The notes under the pieces are model-generated. The model made no database searches. It saw only the letters and a list, made by a program, of their open reading frames with translations, and was not told the DNA's origin. The position numbers were made by a program, and so were the translations under genes. From Nocardiopsis listeri NBRC 13360 (lineage in GTDB: Bacteria; Actinomycetota; Actinomycetes; Streptosporangiales; Streptosporangiaceae), in the NCBI RefSeq assembly GCF_001570765.1, contig NZ_BCSH01000029.1:19228-83227 (forward strand): DNA of 64,000 bases, in the 5' to 3' direction. Positions 17,246 to 28,232 of the stretch are shown piece after piece; positions within the stretch are counted from its first letter, which is position 1, and each line of letters starts with the position of its first letter.

Positions 17246-20200
17246 ATGCCTGCTGGAAACGTGCGGCGTTCGTCCATCCGAACGAACCCCCAAGCCACTC
17301 CCCAGGGCCTGTACGACCCCGCCCACGAACACGACGCCTGCGGTGTCGGATTCGTGGCCGACCTCACCGGCCGCCGCAGCCACGCCATCGTGGACAAGGC
17401 GCTCACCGTCCTTCGCAACCTCGACCACCGAGGCGCATCCGGAGCCGGCCCCGACGACGGCGACGGCGCGGGCATCCTGACCCAGGTCCCCCACGAGCTC
17501 TACGCCGAGGTCTGCGACTTCGACCTTCCCGAAGCCGGCGCCTACGCCACCGGCATCGGCTTCCTCCCCGCCGACGCGGCCGCACGAGCCGCCGCAGTGG
17601 AGCGGATCGACGCCATCGTCGCCGAAGAGGGCCTCACCCTCCTGGGCTGGCGCGAGGTCCCCTTCGAACCCCGCTACAGCGGCCCCGCCGCTCGCGAGGT
17701 CATGCCCTACTTCGGGCAACTGTTCATCACCGGCCGCGAGGGCGGCACCACCGAGGGCCTGACCGGTATCGACCTGGAGCGCTACGCCTACTGCGTCCGC
17801 AAGCGCGCCGAACACGAGACCGACGTCTACTTCCCGAGCCTGTCCCCGCGCACCATCGCCTACAAGGGCATGCTCACCACGCCCCAACTGGAGCCGTTCT
17901 TCCCGGACCTGTCCGACCGGCGCTACACCTCCGGTCTAGCCCTGGTCCACTCCCGGTTCTCCACCAACACCTTCCCGTCCTGGCCCCTGGCCCACCCGTT
18001 CCGCTACGTCGCCCACAACGGTGAGATCAACACCGTCAAGGGCAACCGGAACATGATGCGCTCGCGAGAGGCCAAGCTCGCCACCGACCTCATCCCCGGC
18101 GACCTGGACCGCGTCTTTCCCATCGTCGACCCCGACGACTCCGACACCGCTTCCTTCGACGACGCCCTGGAACTCCTCCACCTCGGCGGCCGCTCCCTGC
18201 CGCACGCCGTCCTGATGATGATCCCGGAGCCCTGGGAGAACCACACCGAGATGGACCCGGCCGTGCGGGCCTTCTACGAGTACCACTCCACCCTCATGGA
18301 GCCCTGGGACGGGCCCGCCTCGGTGTCCTTCACCGACGGCACCCTCGTCGGCTCCGTACTGGACCGCAACGGTCTGCGCCCCGGCCGCTACTGGGTCACC
18401 GAGGACGGCCTCGTCGTCCTGGCCTCCGAAGCCGGCGTCCTGGACATCGACCCCGCCACCGTCGTGCGCAAGGGCCGACTGCAGCCCGGCCGCATCTTCG
18501 TGGTCGACACCGCCCAAGGGCGCATCATCGAGGACGAGGAGATCAAGGCCGACCTCGCCGCCGAGCATCCCTACCAGGAGTGGATCGACGCCGGAGTCCT
18601 GCGCCTGAACGACCTCCCCACCGCCGAACCCACCCCGGTCACCGAGCTGGACCTCGCCCAACGGGTGTTCGGCTACACCGAGGAGGAACTTCGGATCATC
18701 CTCACCCCGATGGCCCGCACCGGCGCCGAACCCATCGGCTCCATGGGCACCGACACCCCGGTGGCGGCCCTGTCCGACCGCCCGCGCCAACTCTTCGACT
18801 ACTTCTCACAGAACTTCGCGCAGGTCACCAACCCGCCGCTGGACGCCATCCGCGAGGAGATGGTCACCAGCCTGGCTACGCTCCTGGGCGCCGAACACAA
18901 CATCCTGGGCGTCGGCCCCGGCGACGACCGGCGTCTCGTCCTGCCCACCCCGGTCGTCGACGAGACCGAACTGGCCGCCATCGTCGCCGCGGGGCGGGCA
19001 GACCCCGCGCTGAAGACCTTCACAGTCGACGGCACCTACCCCGTCGCCGGCGGCGGTGACGCCCTCTCCGCGCGCCTGGCCGAGATCGCGACCGAGGTCT
19101 CCGCGGCCATCGCCGACGGCGCGCACGTCCTGGTCCTCAGCGACCGCCGCGCCGACGACACCCGCGCCCCCATTCCGTCACTACTGCTGACCGGAGCCGT
19201 CCACCACCACCTGATCTCCGAGAAGACCCGTACCGAGGTCGGCCTGGTCATCGAGGCCGGCGACGTCCGCGAATGCCACCACGTCGCCCTCCTGGTGGGC
19301 TACGGCGCCTCCGCGGTCAACCCGTACCTGGCCCTGGAGACCGTCCGCGACCTGGTCCGGCGCGGCACCCTCGCCGACGTCGACGCCGACACCGCCGTGC
19401 GCAACACCCTCAAGGCCTACGCCAAGGGCGTCCTCAAGGTCATGTCCAAGATCGGTGTCTCCACCGTCAGCTCCTACACCGGCGCCCAGATCTTCGAGGC
19501 CCTGGGGCTGGGCCAAGAGGTCATCGACCGCTGCTTCACCGGCACCACCTCCCGCCTGGGCGGGGTCGGCTTCGACGTCCTCGCCGAAGAGGTCGCCATG
19601 CGCCACCGCCGTGCCCACACCGCCAACCCCAACGCCCACCGGCGCCTGGAAGTGGGCGGTGAGTACCAGTGGCGCCGCGAGGGCGAACCCCACCTGTTCA
19701 ACCCCGAGACGGTCTTCAAGCTCCAGCACTCCACCCGGAGCCGCAAGTACGAGATCTTCAAGGAGTACACGAACGGGATCGACGACCAGGCCGAGAAGCT
19801 CATGACCCTGCGCGGGCTCTTCCGACTCAAGGAAGGCGTGCGCGAACCCGTCTCCATCGACGAGGTCGAACCCGTCTCCGAGATCGTCAAGCGCTTCTCC
19901 ACCGGAGCCATGTCCTACGGTTCCATCTCCGCCGAGGCACACCAGACCCTCGCCATCGCCATGAACCGCCTCGGTGGCAAGTCCAACACCGGAGAGGGCG
20001 GCGAGGACCCCGACCGGTTCACCCGCGACCCCAACGGGGACCTGCGACGCAGTGCCATCAAGCAGGTCGCCTCCGGCCGCTTCGGCGTCACCTCGCACTA
20101 CCTCGGCAACGCCGACGACATCCAGATCAAGATGGCCCAGGGCGCCAAGCCCGGCGAGGGCGGCCAACTGCCCGGCCACAAGGTCTACCCGTGGGTGGCC

Positions 20201-21802
20201 CACACCAGGCACTCCACCCCCGGCGTCGGCCTCATCTCACCGCCGCCCCACCACGACATCTACTCCATCGAGGACCTCGCCCAGCTCATCCACGACCTCA
20301 AGAACGCGAACCCCTCCGCACGGATCCACGTCAAGCTGGTCTCCGAAGCGGGCGTGGGCACCGTCGCCACCGGCGTGTCCAAGGCGCACGCCGACGTCGT
20401 CCTCATCTCCGGCCACGACGGAGGCACCGGTGCCTCGCCGCTGACCTCCCTCAAGCACGCCGGTACCCCCTGGGAGCTCGGCCTCGCCGAAACCCAGCAG
20501 ACCCTGCTGCTCAACGGACTGCGCGATCGCATCGTCGTCCAGGCCGACGGCCAGATGAAGACCGGACGCGACGTCGTCATCGCCGCCCTGCTCGGCGCCG
20601 AGGAGTACGGCTTCGCCACCGCACCCCTCATCGTCTCCGGCTGCGTCATGATGCGCGTGTGCCACCTCGACACCTGCCCCGTCGGCGTCGCCACCCAGAA
20701 CCCGCTCCTGCGGGAACGGTTCTCCGGCAAGGCCGAGTACGTCGTGAACTTCTTCGAGTTCATCGCCCAGGAGGTCCGTGAATACCTCGCCCGGCTCGGT
20801 TTCCGCAGCCTCGACGAGGCCATCGGCTCCGTCGACCTGCTCGACACGGCCGACGCCGTCGACCACTGGAAGGCACAAGGCCTGGACCTGTCGCCCATCC
20901 TGCACGAGGTCGAACCCATCGCGGGCGACCACCGCTCCCGGCGGCGCGACCAGGACCACGGCCTGGAAAAGGCCCTGGACAACACCCTCATCCAACTCAG
21001 CGAGGGCGCCCTGGACTTCGGCCGGCCCGTGGCGCTCCAACTACCGGTCCGCAACGTCAACCGCACCGTCGGCACCATGCTCGGCCACGAAGTCACCAAG
21101 CGCTACGGGGCCGAGGGCCTGCCCACCGACACCATCGACATCACCTTCACCGGATCCGCCGGACAGTCCTTCGGCGCATTCATCCCCAAGGGCGTGACCC
21201 TGCGCCTCCAAGGCGACGGCAACGACTACGTCGGCAAGGGCCTCTCCGGCGGACGTGTCATCGTCCGCCCCGACGAGAACTCACGCCTGGTCGCCGAGGA
21301 CCACATCATCGCCGGCAACGTCATCGCCTACGGTGCCACCTCCGGCGAGATCCACCTGCGCGGCATCGTCGGCGAACGCTTCTGCGTCCGCAACTCCGGA
21401 GCCACCGCCGTCGTCGAGGGCGTCGGCGACCACGGCTGCGAGTACATGACCGGCGGCCGCGCCATCGTCCTGGGCCGCACCGGCCGCAACTTCGCCGCCG
21501 GCATGTCCGGAGGCGTCGCCTACGTCCTCGACCTGGACCCCGAACGAGTCAACGGAGAAATGGTCGAGATCGAGGAACTCACCGACGACGACCGCGACTT
21601 CCTCACCGGAGTCCTCACCCGGCACCACGCCGAGACCGGATCCACCGTCGCCGAACGCCTCCTGGTCGCCGGCCACCAGGGCCTGGACCGCATCGCCAAG
21701 GTCATGCCGCGCGACTACAAGCGCGTCCTACTCGCCCAGGCCGAGGCCGAACGCGAAGGACGCGACGTCGACGAGGCCGTCATGGCCTCCGCGCAGTCCT
21801 GA
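17246..21802 (+). CDS. gltB: Glutamate synthase, large (alpha) subunit
   Basis: 1518 residues, normal for bacterial NADPH-GOGAT. Converts glutamine plus 2-oxoglutarate into two glutamates. The N-terminal glutaminase domain has the nucleophile Cys32 in HDACGVGF, so a 31-residue propeptide must be removed. The central and FMN domains include [26 protein letters not shown] and [12 protein letters not shown]. The 3Fe-4S cysteines are in [15 protein letters not shown] (Cx5Cx4C). The C-terminal beta-helix carries [28 protein letters not shown] and [12 protein letters not shown] strong AGGAGGG precedes the ATG. gltD follows after 29 bases, forming an operon. Confidence 0.98.
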   Translation: MPAGNVRRSSIRTNPQATPQGLYDPAHEHDACGVGFVADLTGRRSHAIVDKALTVLRNLDHRGASGAGPDDGDGAGILTQVPHELYAEVCDFDLPEAGAYATGIGFLPADAAARAAAVERIDAIVAEEGLTLLGWREVPFEPRYSGPAAREVMPYFGQLFITGREGGTTEGLTGIDLERYAYCVRKRAEHETDVYFPSLSPRTIAYKGMLTTPQLEPFFPDLSDRRYTSGLALVHSRFSTNTFPSWPLAHPFRYVAHNGEINTVKGNRNMMRSREAKLATDLIPGDLDRVFPIVDPDDSDTASFDDALELLHLGGRSLPHAVLMMIPEPWENHTEMDPAVRAFYEYHSTLMEPWDGPASVSFTDGTLVGSVLDRNGLRPGRYWVTEDGLVVLASEAGVLDIDPATVVRKGRLQPGRIFVVDTAQGRIIEDEEIKADLAAEHPYQEWIDAGVLRLNDLPTAEPTPVTELDLAQRVFGYTEEELRIILTPMARTGAEPIGSMGTDTPVAALSDRPRQLFDYFSQNFAQVTNPPLDAIREEMVTSLATLLGAEHNILGVGPGDDRRLVLPTPVVDETELAAIVAAGRADPALKTFTVDGTYPVAGGGDALSARLAEIATEVSAAIADGAHVLVLSDRRADDTRAPIPSLLLTGAVHHHLISEKTRTEVGLVIEAGDVRECHHVALLVGYGASAVNPYLALETVRDLVRRGTLADVDADTAVRNTLKAYAKGVLKVMSKIGVSTVSSYTGAQIFEALGLGQEVIDRCFTGTTSRLGGVGFDVLAEEVAMRHRRAHTANPNAHRRLEVGGEYQWRREGEPHLFNPETVFKLQHSTRSRKYEIFKEYTNGIDDQAEKLMTLRGLFRLKEGVREPVSIDEVEPVSEIVKRFSTGAMSYGSISAEAHQTLAIAMNRLGGKSNTGEGGEDPDRFTRDPNGDLRRSAIKQVASGRFGVTSHYLGNADDIQIKMAQGAKPGEGGQLPGHKVYPWVAHTRHSTPGVGLISPPPHHDIYSIEDLAQLIHDLKNANPSARIHVKLVSEAGVGTVATGVSKAHADVVLISGHDGGTGASPLTSLKHAGTPWELGLAETQQTLLLNGLRDRIVVQADGQMKTGRDVVIAALLGAEEYGFATAPLIVSGCVMMRVCHLDTCPVGVATQNPLLRERFSGKAEYVVNFFEFIAQEVREYLARLGFRSLDEAIGSVDLLDTADAVDHWKAQGLDLSPILHEVEPIAGDHRSRRRDQDHGLEKALDNTLIQLSEGALDFGRPVALQLPVRNVNRTVGTMLGHEVTKRYGAEGLPTDTIDITFTGSAGQSFGAFIPKGVTLRLQGDGNDYVGKGLSGGRVIVRPDENSRLVAEDHIIAGNVIAYGATSGEIHLRGIVGERFCVRNSGATAVVEGVGDHGCEYMTGGRAIVLGRTGRNFAAGMSGGVAYVLDLDPERVNGEMVEIEELTDDDRDFLTGVLTRHHAETGSTVAERLLVAGHQGLDRIAKVMPRDYKRVLLAQAEAEREGRDVDEAVMASAQS

Positions 21803-21831
21803 AGACCCGGTCCACGAAAGGAGGAAGAACC

Positions 21832-23286
21832 ATGGCAGACCCCAAGGGTTTCCTGAAGATCACCGAGCGAGAGCTCCCCGCGCACCGGCCCGTCGACGTG
21901 CGCATCCAGGACTGGCGCGAGGTCCACGAGGACTTCGACCGGGGAACCGTCACCAAGCAGGCCTCCCGCTGCATGGATTGCGGCATCCCCTTCTGCCACA
22001 ACGGATGCCCACTCGGAAACCTCATCCCCGAGTGGAACAACCTCGTCCACACACACGACTGGGCCGAGGCGATCGAACGACTCCACGCCACCAACAACTT
22101 CCCCGAGTTCACCGGACGCCTTTGCCCCGCTCCCTGTGAATCGGCCTGCGTGCTCGGTATCGACCAGCCCGCCGTCACCATCAAGAACATCGAGGTCTCC
22201 ATCATCGACCGCGCGTGGGAGGAAGGCTGGGTCAAGCCCCTGCCGCCCACCCACCGCACCGGCAAGAAGGTCGCCATCGTCGGCTCGGGCCCCGCGGGCC
22301 TGGCCGCCGCACAGCAACTCACCCGCGCCGGACACGACGTCACCGTCTACGAACGGGCCGACCGCGTCGGCGGCCTGCTCCGCTACGGCATCCCCGAGTT
22401 CAAGATGGAGAAGCGGCACATCGACCGCCGCGTCGCCCAGATGACCGCCGAAGGCACCACCTTCCGCACCGGCGTGAACATCGGCGTCGACCTCACCGTC
22501 GAACGACTCAAGACCGACAACGACGCCGTCGTCCTCACCGGCGGCGCCACCCGGTGGCGCGACCTGCCCGCCACCGGCCGCGAACTCGACGGCGTCCACC
22601 AGGCCATGGAGTACCTGCCCCTGGCCAACAAGGTGCAGGAGGGCGACCTGGACCGCGCGCCCATCCACGCCGAGGGCAAGCACGTCATCGTCATCGGCGG
22701 CGGCGACACCGGCGCGGACTGCGTCGGCACCGCCCACCGCCAGGGAGCCGCGTCGGTCACCCAGCTGGAGATCATGCCCAAGCCCCCGACCACGCGCCCC
22801 GACCACCAGCCCTGGCCCACCATGCCCATGCTGTACAAGGTCACCAGCGCGCACGAAGAGGGCGGCAAGCGGATCTACTCCGTCAACACCCTGGAGTTCC
22901 TCGGCGACGAGAACGGGCACGTCCGCGCCCTGCGGCTCGTCGACGTCGAACGCGGCCCGAACGGCTTCGAACCCGTGGAGGGCACCGAACGCGAGCTCCC
23001 AGCGGACCTGGTCACCCTGGCCATGGGCTTCGTCGGCCCGGAGAAGGAGGGCATGATCGAGGAGCTGGGCGTCGAACTCGACGGCCGCGGCAACGTCGCC
23101 CGTGACAGCGACTACAGGACCACCGTCGACGGCGTCTTCTGCGCGGGCGACATGGGCCGTGGACAGTCCCTCATCGTGTGGGCCATCGCCGAGGGTCGCT
23201 CCGCCGCCGCCGGAGTGGACCGCCACCTCACCGAGGAAAGCGCCCTGCCGGTCGCCATCGCGCCCACCGAGCGCCCACTCGTGTAG
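21832..23286 (+). CDS. gltD: Glutamate synthase, small (beta) subunit
   Basis: 484 residues. Feeds electrons from NADPH through FAD and two 4Fe-4S clusters to GltB. The N-terminal Cys clusters are CMDCGIPFCHNGCPLGN and CPAPCESACVLG; FAD binds at VGSGPAGLAAAQQL; NADPH binds at VIGGGDTGADCVG; the C-terminal FAD contact is GVFCAGDMGRGQSLIVWA. The ATG is preceded by AAAGGAGG, one of the best SDs in the window. It ends the operon before a strong hairpin. Confidence 0.97.
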   Translation: MADPKGFLKITERELPAHRPVDVRIQDWREVHEDFDRGTVTKQASRCMDCGIPFCHNGCPLGNLIPEWNNLVHTHDWAEAIERLHATNNFPEFTGRLCPAPCESACVLGIDQPAVTIKNIEVSIIDRAWEEGWVKPLPPTHRTGKKVAIVGSGPAGLAAAQQLTRAGHDVTVYERADRVGGLLRYGIPEFKMEKRHIDRRVAQMTAEGTTFRTGVNIGVDLTVERLKTDNDAVVLTGGATRWRDLPATGRELDGVHQAMEYLPLANKVQEGDLDRAPIHAEGKHVIVIGGGDTGADCVGTAHRQGAASVTQLEIMPKPPTTRPDHQPWPTMPMLYKVTSAHEEGGKRIYSVNTLEFLGDENGHVRALRLVDVERGPNGFEPVEGTERELPADLVTLAMGFVGPEKEGMIEELGVELDGRGNVARDSDYRTTVDGVFCAGDMGRGQSLIVWAIAEGRSAAAGVDRHLTEESALPVAIAPTERPLV

Positions 23287-23311
23287 GACACCGAAGGAAC
23301 AGAGCGCACAT

Positions 23312-23342
23312 GTCGGGCGCGGGGGACCACCCCGTGCCCGAC
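23312..23342 (+). terminator. Terminator hairpin after gltBD
   Basis: A 13-bp stem with one G-U, 23312-23324 with 23330-23342, loop GACCA, 25 bases after the gltD stop. There is no T-run, as is common in high-G+C actinomycetes. Confidence 0.6.
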
Positions 23343-23348
23343 GGGCGT

Positions 23349-23400
23349 CCTAGTGCCGCGACGGGGTGAACCTTGGCCGACGCGGCACTAGGCTCACTTC
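23349..23400 (+). promoter_or_regulatory. 12-bp inverted repeat over a leaderless promoter
   Basis: CCTAGTGCCGCG (23349-23360) and CGCGGCACTAGG (23381-23392) form a perfect inverted repeat with a 20-base centre. The right arm overlaps TAGGCT (23389-23394), which stands six bases before the ATG at 23401 as a leaderless -10. This looks like an operator that would control the DUF2784 gene. Confidence 0.5.
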
Positions 23401-23784
23401 ATGATCTACCGACTGATCGGTGAAGGCGCCATGGTCCTGCACATGGCCTTCCTCGTCTACGTCGCCGTCGGCGGATTCCTCGCCTGGAAGTGGCCCCGCG
23501 CCTTCTGGCCCCACCTGGCCTGCGCCCTCTACGGCCTCGGCGTCACCGTCATCGGTTGGGCCTGCCCCCTCACACGGATCGAGAACTGGGGACGCGAACG
23601 GGCCGGCCAGGCGGGCCTGTCCTCCGAAGGGTTCATCGAGCACTACCTCACCGGCGTCATCTACCCGACCGAACACCTCCTCACCGCCCAACTCCTCGTC
23701 GCCCTCAGCGTCGCCGTCTCCTGGGCCGGATGCCTCCTCCTGCACCTACGCCGCCGACGCACCTCCTCCGAGGACCCGGCGTAA
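23401..23784 (+). CDS. DUF2784 membrane protein
   Basis: 127 residues with three or four membrane helices. Family features are the N-terminal EGAMVLHMAFLVYVAVGGFLA, the GWACPLTRIENW segment after helix two, and FIEHYLTGVIYP before the last helix. No function is known for the family. The ATG follows a leaderless TAGGCT box embedded in an inverted repeat. It stands alone between gltD and the next gene. Confidence 0.82.
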   Translation: MIYRLIGEGAMVLHMAFLVYVAVGGFLAWKWPRAFWPHLACALYGLGVTVIGWACPLTRIENWGRERAGQAGLSSEGFIEHYLTGVIYPTEHLLTAQLLVALSVAVSWAGCLLLHLRRRRTSSEDPA

Positions 23785-23812
23785 AGATCGCGAATGGATC
23801 CCACGCACGTCC

Positions 23813-23847
23813 TTCACCCGCAGGTCACACGGGTCTACGGTCGAGAC
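23813..23847 (+). promoter_or_regulatory. Leaderless promoter
   Basis: TTCACC at 23813-23818, a 17-bp spacer, TACGGT at 23836-23841, then six bases to the ATG at 23848. It fixes the start of the following gene. Confidence 0.55.
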
Positions 23848-24750
23848 ATGACCGTTATGACCTGGGGCTCCTACCGCGCAGCCGACCACTTCATCATGCG
23901 CAGCGCCCGGCTCATCGACCGGCACCGCTTCGCCTTCCACTTCCAGTCAGCGTCCGCACAACCCGTATACGCGGCACTGGCCGCCCACCGAAACCTCGAC
24001 GGCGGCTACGGCAACGGCCTCGACCCGGATCTTCGAGGACACGGCAGCCAACCCGTCGCCACCGAGATGGCCCTGCGCTACCTCGACGAACTCGGTGCCA
24101 TCTCAGAGGACGTCGGACAGGGCATCTGCCTCTTCCTCGCCGGCAACGCCAACGACGACGGCGGCGTACCCGCCGTTCTGCCCACCGTCCGTCACACCGA
24201 AGCCGCTCCCTGGTACCGGCAGACCCGCGACTTCTCCAGCCGCCTCGACGTCACCGCGATGATCATCGGGCTGCTCCACAAGAACAACGTCGCCCACCCA
24301 TGGCGCGACCGGGCCACGGCCTACTGCTGGAAGACCATCGACGGGCTCCACTGGACCGACCCGCACGAGGCCATCGGTATCTGCACCTTCCTTCAGTACG
24401 TGCCCGACCGGCCCCGTGCCGTGGCCACCATGAACCACCTGGCCACCAAGATCCGCGCCGTCATCGAGGTCCGTCCGAGGGCCACCGGCCACGTGCACAC
24501 GCCACTCGACCTGGCCTGCCACCCCGCTCACATCGCCCGACCGCTCTTCACCGACGCCGAGATCACCCGCAACCTCGAAGCCTTCGAAGCAGAGCAACGC
24601 CCCGACGGCGGTTGGGACGCCTGCTGGGACCACTGGGACGCCACCGCCACCCGCGAACGCCAAGGCATGCGCACCATCCAACGCCTGCGCATCCTGCGCG
24701 CCTACGGTCGCCTGGTACCCGACCTGCCCCGCCCACGCCGGTCCCTCTGA
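23848..24750 (+). CDS. Terpenoid-cyclase/prenyltransferase-fold protein
   Basis: 300 residues, no signal peptide. The sequence shows helical repeats of the alpha/alpha-toroid type with QW-like motifs: AHRNLDGGYGNGLDPDLRG near residue 50 and AEQRPDGGWDACWDHWD near 250. No DxDD or DCTAE catalytic motif of squalene or terpene cyclases is seen, so enzyme activity is doubtful. Such proteins are annotated as hypothetical or prenyltransferase-like in actinomycetes. The ATG at 23848 is favoured over 23794 because a leaderless promoter ends directly at it. Converges on the MDMPI-fold gene. Confidence 0.65.
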   Translation: MTVMTWGSYRAADHFIMRSARLIDRHRFAFHFQSASAQPVYAALAAHRNLDGGYGNGLDPDLRGHGSQPVATEMALRYLDELGAISEDVGQGICLFLAGNANDDGGVPAVLPTVRHTEAAPWYRQTRDFSSRLDVTAMIIGLLHKNNVAHPWRDRATAYCWKTIDGLHWTDPHEAIGICTFLQYVPDRPRAVATMNHLATKIRAVIEVRPRATGHVHTPLDLACHPAHIARPLFTDAEITRNLEAFEAEQRPDGGWDACWDHWDATATRERQGMRTIQRLRILRAYGRLVPDLPRPRRSL

Positions 24751-24762
24751 GGGCCCGCACAC

Positions 24763-24793
24763 GTGGCGCCCCGTATCGCAGGCGGGGCGCCAC
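24763..24793. terminator. Bidirectional terminator
   Basis: A perfect 11-bp stem, GTGGCGCCCCG (24763-24773) and CGGGGCGCCAC (24783-24793), with a 9-nt loop between two convergent genes. Confidence 0.75.
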
Positions 24794-24807
24794 GCGATCG
24801 CATGGCC

Positions 24808-25512
24808 TCACCCCAACGCCAGGACCCGCACCCCCGCGCCCGCCAACACCACGCGCCCGACCCGCGCCGGAGCACGACCCGTCACCACACGCACCGCATC
24901 CAGGGCGTTCGCACCACGCGCTCCCGGCAGGATCCTCTCCAACGCCTCGGGGTCGGCCCCGCCGAACAACACCTCGCCCACCAGGTCCAAGGCCCGGTCG
25001 CCCGCCCACGGCTCACGGCCCAACGCGTCCGCGATGTCCAACCCGTGCAGCAGTGACTCCACCACCCGGGTCACGAGATACTCCGTGACCGACATCGAAT
25101 CACCATGCCGGGTCACCAACGTGCGATCCTTTGGCACCCGCGCCAGGCGCGGCCACAACTCCGCCTGGATCCCGCCCAACACCCGCCCCGGCTCGGCCGC
25201 GTCCGACCGACGCTCGGCCCGCTCCAAGGCACCGTCGACCCGGGCCCGGTCCACCTCCGGTGACAAACGCACTCGCGGCGAGTAGTACCCCGCCGCCGAC
25301 ACCAGAGCGGCGGCCGGATCCGCCGGGCCCCCGTCCAACGCCACCGACACCTGATGCAACGAACCCACCGTGTGCACCGACAACGCCGCCACGTCCCACG
25401 GCACGCACCGTGTCTGTTTCACCACATCCGCCTCCGACAGCCCCAGCAGCACCTCCTCCAAGGCCGCCACCTCATCCGCCAGAGCCGCCACCACCTCGCC
25501 ACGCTCGAACAA
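24808..25512 (-). CDS. Maleylpyruvate isomerase (MDMPI/DinB)-fold protein
   Basis: 234 residues. The N-terminal four-helix DinB-like domain carries the likely metal ligands: His47 or His53 (SVHTVGSLHQV) and the ExxxH pair in VVESLLHGLDIADAL. This is the layout of mycothiol-dependent maleylpyruvate isomerase and of related thiol S-transferases. A short C-terminal domain follows. The start is TTG at 25512 with GGAGGG nine bases upstream; TATTCT on the minus strand (25553-25548) may be its -10. It is divergent from pyk. A mycothiol-linked detoxification role is inferred from the family. Confidence 0.72.
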   Translation of the reverse strand: MFERGEVVAALADEVAALEEVLLGLSEADVVKQTRCVPWDVAALSVHTVGSLHQVSVALDGGPADPAAALVSAAGYYSPRVRLSPEVDRARVDGALERAERRSDAAEPGRVLGGIQAELWPRLARVPKDRTLVTRHGDSMSVTEYLVTRVVESLLHGLDIADALGREPWAGDRALDLVGEVLFGGADPEALERILPGARGANALDAVRVVTGRAPARVGRVVLAGAGVRVLALG

Positions 25513-25619
25513 CCGGCCCCACCCTCCACCGACGGCGAAACGCCCACAGAATAACGACCCGGAGAAACCTGCGCCGGCCCGCCGACTTCACCCCCGACCA
25601 TCCGAACACCCCACGAAAA

Positions 25620-25638
25620 CGGTCACCGAGGGTGACCG
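25620..25638. promoter_or_regulatory. Inverted repeat, candidate operator
   Basis: CGGTCACC-GAG-GGTGACCG is a perfect 8+3+8 inverted repeat in the divergent region between the MDMPI-fold gene and pyk, about 75 bases upstream of the pyk -10. Confidence 0.45.
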
Positions 25639-25710
25639 AATTCGCTCCCACTCCACCTCGCATACGTCCGTTCGCAACCTGGTTTAGACCACTCCATCCC
25701 CCAGACGCTC

Positions 25711-25723
25711 TAAAGTGATACAT
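25711..25723 (+). promoter_or_regulatory. Leaderless -10 element of pyk
   Basis: TAAAGT at 25711-25716, seven bases, then GTG at 25724. An earlier in-frame GTG at 25715 overlaps the -10 itself and is unlikely to be used. Confidence 0.55.
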
Positions 25724-27157
25724 GTGACACGTCGAGCAAAGATCGTTGCGACCCTTGGCCCCGCCACCTCGAGCCCGGAGACCCTCCGGCAACTCGTGGA
25801 CGCGGGCCTGGACGTCGCTCGCCTCAACCTCAGCCACGGAACCCATGACGACCACTACGCGAGCCTGACCAACCTCAGGCAGGCCGCACAGGACGCCAAC
25901 CGCGCGGTCGGCGTCCTCGCCGACCTCCAAGGGCCCAAGATCCGCGTCGGTACCTTCCCCGACGGGCCCGTCGAACTCGAGGCCGGTGACGAGTTCACCA
26001 TCACCATCGAGGACGTCCCCGGAGACCGGAACAGGGTCTCCACCACCTACAAGGGACTTCCCGGCGACGTTCGCCCCGGCGACCGCGTCCTCATCGACGA
26101 CGGCCGCGTCGTGCTGGAATGCACCAAGACCACCAGCACCGACGTACAGACCCGCGTCATCTTCGGCGGCACCGTCTCCAACCACAAGGGACTCAACCTC
26201 CCCGGAGTCTCCGTCAGCGTCCCCGCCCTCACCCAAAAGGACGAGGACGACCTGCGCTGGGCCCTGCGACACAACGTCGACATGGTCGCCCTCTCCTTCG
26301 TCCGCAGTCCCGCGGACGCAGAGGAGTGCCACCGCATCATGGACGAAGAGGGCCTCACCGTCCCCCTCATCGCCAAGATCGAGAAGCCACAGGCGGTCGA
26401 GCGCCTCCAGGACATCATCGAGGTCTTCGACGGAGTCATGGTCGCCCGCGGCGACCTCGGCGTCGAACTGCCCCTCGAGAACGTCCCCATGGTGCAAAAG
26501 CGCGCCGTGGAACGCTGTCGCGACAAGGCCAAGCCGGTCATCGTCGCCACCCAGATGCTCGAATCCATGATCAGTGCGCCCCGGCCCACCCGCGCCGAGG
26601 CCTCCGACGTCGCCAACGCCGTCCTCGACGGAGCCGACGCCGTCATGCTCTCCGGCGAGACCAGCGTCGGCCAGTACCCCATCGAGACCGTCGAGACCAT
26701 GGCGCGCATCGTGGGGGCGGCCGAGCAGGAGTCCCTGCGGGCCTCGCACATCCTCAACCGGGTGCCCGAGACCACGGGTGGCGCCATCGCCCGTGCCGCC
26801 GCCGAGATCGGCGCGACCGTCGGCGCCAAGGCCCTGGTCGCCTTCACCATGTCCGGTGAGACGGCCCGGCGCCTGGCCCGCTACCGCTCGCCCATCCCGC
26901 TGCTGGCCTTCACCACCGAGGAGAGCACACGCGGCCACCTCTCCCTCAGCTGGGGAGTCGAGAGCAACCTGGTGCCCTGGGTCGACAACACCGACGACAT
27001 GGTCCGCCAGGTCGAGAGCGAGCTCCTACGGCTCGGCGACTACCACAAGGGCGACAAGGTCGTCATCGTCGCGGGCAGCCCGCCCGGAACCACGGGTTCC
27101 ACCAACTTCCTGCGCGTTCACCGCATCGGCGACGCCGTCGCCCTGAACAACAACTGA
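25724..27157 (+). CDS. pyk: Pyruvate kinase
   Basis: 477 residues. Catalyses the last step of glycolysis, PEP plus ADP to pyruvate plus ATP. Motifs: [17 protein letters not shown] at the N-terminus, [23 protein letters not shown] with the catalytic Lys, [28 protein letters not shown] and [12 protein letters not shown]-terminal allosteric domain is present. I use GTG at 25724, directly downstream of a leaderless promoter, since the residues from there match the family start. Monocistronic, between divergent and convergent neighbours. Confidence 0.96.
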   Translation: MTRRAKIVATLGPATSSPETLRQLVDAGLDVARLNLSHGTHDDHYASLTNLRQAAQDANRAVGVLADLQGPKIRVGTFPDGPVELEAGDEFTITIEDVPGDRNRVSTTYKGLPGDVRPGDRVLIDDGRVVLECTKTTSTDVQTRVIFGGTVSNHKGLNLPGVSVSVPALTQKDEDDLRWALRHNVDMVALSFVRSPADAEECHRIMDEEGLTVPLIAKIEKPQAVERLQDIIEVFDGVMVARGDLGVELPLENVPMVQKRAVERCRDKAKPVIVATQMLESMISAPRPTRAEASDVANAVLDGADAVMLSGETSVGQYPIETVETMARIVGAAEQESLRASHILNRVPETTGGAIARAAAEIGATVGAKALVAFTMSGETARRLARYRSPIPLLAFTTEESTRGHLSLSWGVESNLVPWVDNTDDMVRQVESELLRLGDYHKGDKVVIVAGSPPGTTGSTNFLRVHRIGDAVALNNN

Positions 27158-27161
27158 CGCG

Positions 27162-27178
27162 GGGCGCCCACGGCGCCC
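27162..27178. terminator. Possible terminator hairpin after pyk
   Basis: GGGCGCC (27162-27168) and GGCGCCC (27172-27178) form a 7-bp stem four bases after the pyk stop. No T-run; lies between convergent genes. Confidence 0.35.
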
Positions 27179-27284
27179 GAACCCACGGGCCGCATCAGGT
27201 CCGGCCCGGAGCCCGGCGCGATGAGCCACGCCGGAGCGTTCCGGGCCGACCGGTGCGGCGGGGACCGGACGGGTCGGCTTCGGT

Positions 27285-28232
27285 TCAGTCCTGGTTCGAG
27301 GAAGCACCTTCGAACGGAACCCGCTCCAACGGCATGTCCCACGGCAACAGGTTCCACGGGCTGCCCGAGTCGTCGTCCAACAGACCCAATGCCACCCACA
27401 GCCGGTCCTCGTCCCCGTGGTCGCCGCCCACGCCCTTGTCCGGCCACAGCAGGTAACCCGCGTGGAAGGCCGACGACAGCTGTCCCCACGACGAGTACCG
27501 CCGCTGCAGGTCCGAGGCCACCCGCCGCAGGAGGGTCTGCGTCTCCACCGGGCTCAACCAGTCCAGCGACGCCCCACCGCACACCAGCCGGATGACGTGC
27601 ACCGACTTCCACCACTGGTAGGCGCCGATCATCACCGTCTCGTCGCCCTCGGCGACCCCGGTGACCGACCGCAACCGCGTCACCTGTTCGTCGGACAACC
27701 GCACCATCGCGCCGGTGTCCTCACCGCCGTCGGGCAGACGCGAACGCGCGATCCCCGACCGTAGGTCCACCGCCAGGTCCAGACTCGGGCCGGAGTGCAA
27801 CTCCTCCAGCAGCCGCTCGACCGTGGTCAACAAGGACTCTCGATCCACCACAGACCACTGCTGCCCCAACATCCGCCGGTAGCGACGTCGCAGGCTGGGT
27901 CGGGCCACCACGTCCCAGGGTTCGGCCAACGCCACCCGGAACGGCGCCGCGACCGCCGCGGCCCATCGTTCGGTGCTCAACGGGGCGTCGGGTGACTTGG
28001 TCCGGATCGTCGGTTGTTCACGCGAGCCCACCACCAATTCGGCGAAGGAGCCGGTGGCCAGCGCGAGCATCGGTACGAACGACCAGCCGGGAAGGTCCAG
28101 GGCCACCAGCACGACCGCGAGCAACGCCACCGGGGTCCACAACCACGGCTGACGACGGCGGGAACCCCAGGCCACCACGACCCAGGCCCCGATCACCAGC
28201 GCGCCGATCACCCCGGCCAACGCGGTCAACAC
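27285..28232 (-). CDS. DUF1266-type membrane-anchored protein
   Basis: 315 residues from GTG at 28232. Two hydrophobic segments at the N-terminus (VLTALAGVIGALVIGAWVVV and VALLAVVLVALDL) are followed by a soluble domain. The C-terminal ~170 residues resemble DUF1266: AYQWWKSVHVIRLVCGGASLDWLS, a helix with VASDLQRRYSSWGQLSSAF, and AGYLLWP. No function is known. The GTG at 28232 is preceded by GAGGAGAGGGG six bases away, a much better start than the upstream ATG at 28286. Converges on pyk. Confidence 0.65.
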   Translation of the reverse strand: MLTALAGVIGALVIGAWVVVAWGSRRRQPWLWTPVALLAVVLVALDLPGWSFVPMLALATGSFAELVVGSREQPTIRTKSPDAPLSTERWAAAVAAPFRVALAEPWDVVARPSLRRRYRRMLGQQWSVVDRESLLTTVERLLEELHSGPSLDLAVDLRSGIARSRLPDGGEDTGAMVRLSDEQVTRLRSVTGVAEGDETVMIGAYQWWKSVHVIRLVCGGASLDWLSPVETQTLLRRVASDLQRRYSSWGQLSSAFHAGYLLWPDKGVGGDHGDEDRLWVALGLLDDDSGSPWNLLPWDMPLERVPFEGASSNQD

